NCBI RefSeq assembly: GCF_004114915.1
Contig: NZ_CP022219.1
Span: 4,370,501-4,434,500 of the forward strand
Direction: 5' to 3'
Length of the DNA stretch: 64,000 nt
From: Bradyrhizobium guangxiense
Lineage (GTDB): Bacteria > Pseudomonadota > Alphaproteobacteria > Rhizobiales > Xanthobacteraceae
Shown piece after piece: positions 60,157-64,000 of this stretch. Each line of letters opens with the position of its first letter. The first letter of the stretch is position 1. A program made the position numbers and the translations under genes. Below the pieces are notes generated by a model. The model was not told the DNA's origin, made no database searches, and was given only the letters and a program-made list of their open reading frames with translations.

Positions 60157-61281
60157 ATGCCAGGCGTTCGTTGGGTGAGGATGGTTGGGATGGCCTGCGC
60201 CGCGCTTTCGGCGCTGGTGCTGTCGGTCGCACCGGCGGCTGCAACCTCGCGCATCAAGGACCTCGCCAACATCGAAGGCGTGCGGCAGAACCAGCTCATC
60301 GGCTACGGCCTCGTCGTCGGCCTCAACGGCACCGGCGACACGCTCAACAACATCCCCTTCACCAAGCAGTCGCTGCAGGCGATGCTCGAGCGCATGGGCG
60401 TCAACATCCGCGGCGCCACCATCCGCACCGGCAACGTCGCCGCCGTGATGGTCACCGGCAACCTGCCGGCCTTCGCCACCCAGGGCACGCGCATGGACGT
60501 CACCGTCTCCGCGCTCGGCGATGCTAAGAACCTGCAGGGCGGCACCCTGCTTGTCACGCCCCTGCTCGGCGCCGACGGCAACGTCTATGCGGTGGCGCAG
60601 GGCTCGCTTGCGATCTCCGGCTTCCAGGCCGAGGGCGAGGCGGCCAAGATCGTGCGCGGCGTTCCGACCGTGGGACGCATCGCCAATGGCGCCATCATCG
60701 AGCGCGAGATCGAGTTCGCGCTCAATCGGTTGCCGAACGTGCGCCTGGCGCTGCGCAATGCCGACTTCACCACGGCCAAACGCATCGCGGCCGCCGTCAA
60801 CGACTATCTCGGTGTCAAGACCGCCGAACCGATCGACCCCTCTACGGTGCAACTTTCGATCCCGCCCGAGTTCAAGGGCAACGTCGTCGCATTCCTGACC
60901 GAAATCGAGCAGCTCCAGGTCGACCCCGATCTCGCCGCCAAGATCATCATCGACGAACGGAGCGGCATCATCGTGATGGGCCGCGACGTCCGGGTCGCCA
61001 CCGTCGCGGTGGCGCAGGGCAACCTCACCGTCACGATCTCCGAGAGCCCGCAGGTGAGCCAGCCCAACCCGCTGTCGCGCGGCCGAACCGTGGTCGCGCC
61101 GCGCAGCAGCGTCACCGTCACCGAGGACGGCAAGAAGCTGGCGCTCGTCAAGAACGGCGTCTCGCTCCAGCAGCTCGTCGATGGCCTCAACGGCCTCGGC
61201 ATCGGCCCGCGCGACATGATCAGCATCCTGCAGGCGATCAAGGCCGCCGGCGCGATCGAAGCCGACATCGAGGTGATGTGA
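60157..61281 (+). CDS. flgI: Flagellar P-ring protein FlgI
   Basis: 374 residues from MPGVRWVRMVGM at 60157. Signal peptide to about residue 29 (SVAPAAATS). FlgI core: NQLIGYGLVVGLNGTGD, FTKQSLQAMLERMGVN, NVAAVMVTGNLPAFA and GVSLQQLVDGLNGLGIGPRD. Periplasmic P-ring subunit. It starts a flgI-flgJ-flgN unit; its stop overlaps the flgJ start (TGATG). Confidence 0.95.
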   Translation: MPGVRWVRMVGMACAALSALVLSVAPAAATSRIKDLANIEGVRQNQLIGYGLVVGLNGTGDTLNNIPFTKQSLQAMLERMGVNIRGATIRTGNVAAVMVTGNLPAFATQGTRMDVTVSALGDAKNLQGGTLLVTPLLGADGNVYAVAQGSLAISGFQAEGEAAKIVRGVPTVGRIANGAIIEREIEFALNRLPNVRLALRNADFTTAKRIAAAVNDYLGVKTAEPIDPSTVQLSIPPEFKGNVVAFLTEIEQLQVDPDLAAKIIIDERSGIIVMGRDVRVATVAVAQGNLTVTISESPQVSQPNPLSRGRTVVAPRSSVTVTEDGKKLALVKNGVSLQQLVDGLNGLGIGPRDMISILQAIKAAGAIEADIEVM

Positions 61282-61649
61282 TGCAGACCGGCATGATCAA
61301 CACGCCTCGCCTCGCCAGCTCGTCGGCCTTTTCGGTCGAGAGCCGCAACGGCCGGCCGGATTTCGAGCTGGCCGCGGCGCTGCAAAAGGTCTCGCCGCAG
61401 CAGCAGGCCAGGGCGCAGAAGACCGCCACTGATTTCGAGGCGATGTTCCTCAACAGCATGTTCTCGCAGATGACCTCGGGCCTGAAGGGCGAAGGTCCGT
61501 TCGGCGACACGCCCGGCACCGGCGTGTGGCGCTCGATGCTGACCGAGCAATATTCCAAGAACTTCGCCAAGGCCGGCGGCGTCGGCGTCGCCACCGAGGT
61601 CTACCGCACCCTCATCATGCAGCAGGCGAAAACCATCCGCACGGCATAA
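61281..61649 (+). CDS. flgJ: FlgJ-type rod-capping protein (no muramidase domain)
   Basis: 122 residues from ATG 61281, overlapping the flgI stop by one base (TGATG); a GTG 3 bases upstream is an alternative. FlgJ N-terminal signature TATDFEAMFLNSMFSQMTSGL and PGTGVWRSMLTEQYSKNFAKAGG. The C-terminal peptidoglycan hydrolase domain of enterobacterial FlgJ is absent, as in other alphaproteobacteria, so a separate lytic enzyme must open the wall. Confidence 0.88.
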   Translation: MQTGMINTPRLASSSAFSVESRNGRPDFELAAALQKVSPQQQARAQKTATDFEAMFLNSMFSQMTSGLKGEGPFGDTPGTGVWRSMLTEQYSKNFAKAGGVGVATEVYRTLIMQQAKTIRTA

Positions 61650-61660
61650 GGTCAAACGAG

Positions 61661-62158
61661 ATGAACCATTTCAACGCCTCACGTCAGCCGATGCAGGCCC
61701 AGCGTCCGAGCACCGCGCCCGGCAGCACCGAGGCGCGCAAGCTCGCCGAGGACCTGATGGAGGCAATGAGCGCCCTGCTCGGACTGATCGAGCGCGAGAC
61801 CGAGCTCGTTCGCGCGGGCAAGGTTCGCGAGGCGATGACGCTCGAGAGCAAGAAGCAGCAGCTGTCGCGCAACTACGTCGGTGCCGTCGGCCAGTTGAAG
61901 GCGAACCAGGCGCAGCTCGCGAAATCCGCGCCGGAGCTGCTCTCGACGCTGCATCGCCACCACGATGCGTTCCGCGCGATGCTCCAGGTCAATCTCACCG
62001 TGCTCGCGACCGCACATGCGGTCTCCGAAAGCGTCGTGCGGGGCGTCAATACCGAGATCCAGAAGCGTAACGTGCCGAACACCTATACGGCCGCCGGCCG
62101 CCGCGCAGCTCCGGGCCCCCGCCACATCACCCCGCTCGCGGTCAGCCGCTCGCTCTGA
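61661..62158 (+). CDS. flgN: FlgN-like export chaperone
   Basis: 165 residues, all helical. Pattern LAEDLMEAMSALLGLIERETELVRAGKVREAMTLESKKQQLSRNY fits the FlgN family that guards the hook-filament junction proteins FlgK and FlgL. Position behind flgJ agrees. The Pro/Arg-rich tail (AAGRRAAPGPRHI) is poorly conserved. Name given by family pattern. Confidence 0.7.
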   Translation: MNHFNASRQPMQAQRPSTAPGSTEARKLAEDLMEAMSALLGLIERETELVRAGKVREAMTLESKKQQLSRNYVGAVGQLKANQAQLAKSAPELLSTLHRHHDAFRAMLQVNLTVLATAHAVSESVVRGVNTEIQKRNVPNTYTAAGRRAAPGPRHITPLAVSRSL

Positions 62159-62191
62159 ACGCGCACGAGAACAACCGACAATTTTACGAAA

Positions 62192-62219
62192 AACCGCGCG
62201 GCGATATCGTCGCGCGGTT
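62192..62219 (+). terminator. Hairpin terminator after flgN
   Basis: AACCGCGCG (62192-62200) pairs with CGCGCGGTT (62211-62219), about 35 bp after the flgN stop. It separates the flgI unit from the FlaG-like gene. Confidence 0.6.
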
Positions 62220-62317
62220 AGGCACGTTTCCTTACCAGGTCTTCAGTCCTGGTGTTCCATTGTTGCGTTATGAGAGGGGTTGGGATTTGACTCAAGTAAG
62301 GCAACCAGGAGGCTGCC

Positions 62318-62677
62318 ATGAGTACAGATTTCAGCATCCGGCCGGTGGGGATCCCGGCCCCCGTGCAGATCGTAACGACGTCCAATGCGGCGGCGAACGA
62401 GGCCGTGCAAACTGATCTCCCGGTGAGCCAGACGGTCGCCGCGGCGGACACCAGCGCGCCCGTGCGCAATGATCTGCGGAGCCACGAGAACATCTCGCGC
62501 CAGGTCGTGTTCGACCAGGCGGCCGCATCCTTCGTCTTCCAGGTCGTCAACGACAAGACCGACGCAGTGGTCAATCAGTTTCCCGACGAAGCGATGCTGC
62601 GCCGGCGGGCCTATTTCCACGCACTGGACATGAAGTCCGAGCCTTCGCGTCCGCTCAGCACTGACGTCAGCGCCTGA
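62318..62677 (+). CDS. FlaG-like flagellar protein
   Basis: 119 residues from ATG 62318 with CAGGAGG 6 bases upstream. The C-terminal half carries the FlaG family pattern: QAAASFVFQVVNDKTDAVVNQFPDEAMLRRRAYF, i.e. a 'vvd-k-tg-vv-q-Pde' strand. FlaG affects filament length in Vibrio and Campylobacter. It has its own promoter region after the flgN terminator. Confidence 0.7.
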   Translation: MSTDFSIRPVGIPAPVQIVTTSNAAANEAVQTDLPVSQTVAAADTSAPVRNDLRSHENISRQVVFDQAAASFVFQVVNDKTDAVVNQFPDEAMLRRRAYFHALDMKSEPSRPLSTDVSA

Positions 62678-62896
62678 CCATCACATATCGGCGTTTGCTC
62701 TGCGCCTGACCGGGACCGGTCCGCGTGAGATTCGCATTGCCGAGACAACCCGACAAATTGCGATCGGCACCTGCCGACGTCGAGATGTCGCTGCCGTGAC
62801 GGCGGCACAGATCAATGAGCGAGAGCCAGGCGATAGAACGTTCGATTTGGACGTGAACGCCAAGATGCTCGTGATGTCGGCCATCACGAGTCCAGC

Positions 62897-63265
62897 TTAA
62901 GGCCGTCCGGACAGACCCGCGGCGATATTGCGGTTGATCTCGATCAGCGGACGGAAGTGGTCGAACTGCGGGCTCATCTGCAGCGCTGCGGTCTGGCTCA
63001 GCACGAACACGCTGATGTTGGCGATCTTCTGCCGAACGTCGATCGGCTGCGGGTTGCTGTCGCGCATGGCTTCGCTCAGGAAGATCGTCCAGAGCTTGCG
63101 ATTGAACATCAGCGCCTGCGTGGTCTGCTCACTGAACGGGTCGGCGCTGTTGATGGCGTCCTGGAGCTTGTTGGCGGCCTTGAGTAGGGTCTGCGCCTCG
63201 ATGTCGCGAGGAGATGCGGTTGTCGTTGCAACGCGCGCATAAGCCGAGGCAGCGGAATTCGACAT
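62897..63265 (-). CDS. flaF: Flagellar biosynthesis regulator FlaF
   Basis: 122 residues, ATG at 63265. FlaF pattern: AASAYARVATTTASPRDIEAQTL, ALMFNRKLWTIFLSEAMRDSNPQP, ISVFVLSQTAAL. In Caulobacter FlaF promotes flagellin translation and secretion, opposed by FlbT. Here flaF lies downstream of flagellin but no flbT follows it. Confidence 0.88.
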   Translation of the reverse strand: MSNSAASAYARVATTTASPRDIEAQTLLKAANKLQDAINSADPFSEQTTQALMFNRKLWTIFLSEAMRDSNPQPIDVRQKIANISVFVLSQTAALQMSPQFDHFRPLIEINRNIAAGLSGRP

Positions 63266-63504
63266 CAATCACACCCTGGAGGTTACCTAGCGCGTTGTAC
63301 GCGCTTAAGGATTTCTTTCCCAACCCTAGGCAGCACCGCTTAAGATTTGCTTACGTGTGCGCTTGGAAGCACTCCGGATAATTACGGGTCGCGGAGCTCT
63401 TCGTCAGCGCAACGCTAGATCCACGCACGCACGGTGTAAACTCGTTTCGCGTGATGCGCGCTGATCTCAGCTAATCTTGTCTTAGCGATCTCCCTCAAAA
63501 GAAC

Positions 63505-63527
63505 GGCGGAGCGTTTAGCCCCGCCGC
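63505..63527 (-). terminator. Terminator of the flagellin gene
   Basis: CGGCGG (63505-63510) pairs with CCGCCG (63522-63527); on the minus strand the stem is followed by TTCTTTTG. It lies about 33 bp beyond the flagellin stop and before flaF. The rest of the 294-bp gap has no gene. Confidence 0.6.
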
Positions 63528-63559
63528 GAAATCTCGAATGGCGACTTTGCGCTGCGAAA

Positions 63560-64000
63560 TTAGCGGAGCAGCTGCAGCACGCTCTGCTGCGACTGATTGG
63601 CCAGCGACAGCGCCGACACCGCGATCGACTGGCGGGTCGACAGCGCCTGGCTGTTGGCCGCTTCCTCGTTGGTGTCGGCGAGCGTCAGGTTGGACGAGCC
63701 GGTCTGCAGCACGTTGATCAGGTTCTTGGAGAAGTCCTGACGCACCTGCACGATCGAGAGGTTCGAACCGAGCGTAGAGCCTTCGGAGCGCAACGTGCTC
63801 GACGCCGCATTCAGGCTGGCCAGCACCTTGTTGGTGGCGCCGTTGTCGATGAAGTCGACACCGTTGACGAGATTGCTGAGGCCAAGGCCGGCGGCATTGA
63901 ACACGACGCCGTTGATGCTGAGCGTCGAGCTGCCGGTCTCGTTGAAGACCAGCTTCAACGTGTCGCCGTTGAGCAGATTGACGCCGTTGAAGGAGGAGTC
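63560..64000 (-). CDS. Flagellin, C-terminal part (cut by window edge)
   Basis: The frame runs off the right edge; 146 C-terminal residues are visible. Typical flagellin C-domain: SSFNGVNLLNGDTLKLVF in the visible beginning, then FSKNLINVLQTGSSNLTLADTNEEAANSQ and the terminal SIAVSALSLANQSQQSVLQLLR. Filament subunit exported by the flagellar apparatus. The ATG is outside the window; several flagellin copies are common in this group. Confidence 0.93.
   Translation of the reverse strand, partial: DSSFNGVNLLNGDTLKLVFNETGSSTLSINGVVFNAAGLGLSNLVNGVDFIDNGATNKVLASLNAASSTLRSEGSTLGSNLSIVQVRQDFSKNLINVLQTGSSNLTLADTNEEAANSQALSTRQSIAVSALSLANQSQQSVLQLLR

Noticed and set aside
62690..62899. Open plus-strand frame without start codon beyond the FlaG-like gene
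   Set aside because: No ATG/GTG with a ribosome-binding site and no family pattern; could be a decayed gene but there is no supporting evidence.

Overview
The window is high-GC alphaproteobacterial DNA and looks like Bradyrhizobium or a close relative in Nitrobacteraceae. Pointers are a Caulobacter-type flagellar set (FliX, FlaF, truncated FlgJ, MotE, DUF6468) beside the cell-cycle kinase CckA, a one-cysteine DksA, DUF6894/DUF2798 small proteins, and ~110-bp bipartite palindromic repeats between genes. No tRNA, rRNA or CRISPR array was seen. The genus is inferred from gene content; no search was run.

Layout. (1) 1-7.4 kb: small genes, many of them secreted or lipoprotein-like, two PaaI-type thioesterases, a PilZ protein, an Ada-like regulator lacking its repair domains, and two paralogous secreted DPWGG proteins. 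(2) 7.4-16 kb: two divergent operons around an ArsR repressor whose two cysteines have BigR/SqrR spacing. One side carries an RND pump, its adaptor and an AhpD-like protein. The other carries a sulfide:quinone oxidoreductase, a thioredoxin, a DUF2892 membrane protein and a CcoG-like ferredoxin. This reads as a persulfide-sensing sulfide detoxification and efflux locus. (3) 16-34 kb: metabolic and regulatory genes. Among them are a SET-domain methyltransferase next to a histone-H1-like lysine-rich protein, a TetR/carotenoid-oxygenase module whose palindromic operator pair is repeated at a second promoter 1.8 kb away, class I fumarase, a LuxR-type regulator, a GST and a Tim44-domain protein. (4) 34-64 kb: cckA and a large flagellar cluster in several divergent blocks: flhB-fliR-fliQ-fliE-flgC-flgB (minus), fliO-fliP (plus), a 1250-residue periplasmic TPR protein, motE, DUF6468, fliM, fliL (minus), flgF-flgG-flgA-flgH (plus), fliX (minus), flgI-flgJ-flgN and a FlaG-like gene (plus), flaF and a flagellin running off the right edge (minus). 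At 53.9-59.3 kb the cluster is split by unrelated genes (two HxlR/NAD-reductase pairs, a hydratase, a dioxygenase, dksA).

Regulation can be read in the flagellar part. TTAA-N7-TTAA CtrA-type boxes lie before flgB and the TPR gene, with a near-match before fliX and a weak one before fliL. CGGCA-N5-TGCCG boxes resembling Caulobacter ftr/FlbD sites lie at the flgB/fliO and fliX/flgI junctions, with a degenerate copy at fliL/flgF. Two nearly identical sigma-54-type promoters (TGGCAC-N5-TCGC) lie about 100-113 bp from such a box, ahead of flgF and flgI. This implies a CtrA to FlbD/sigma-54 hierarchy, although neither ctrA nor flbD is in the window.
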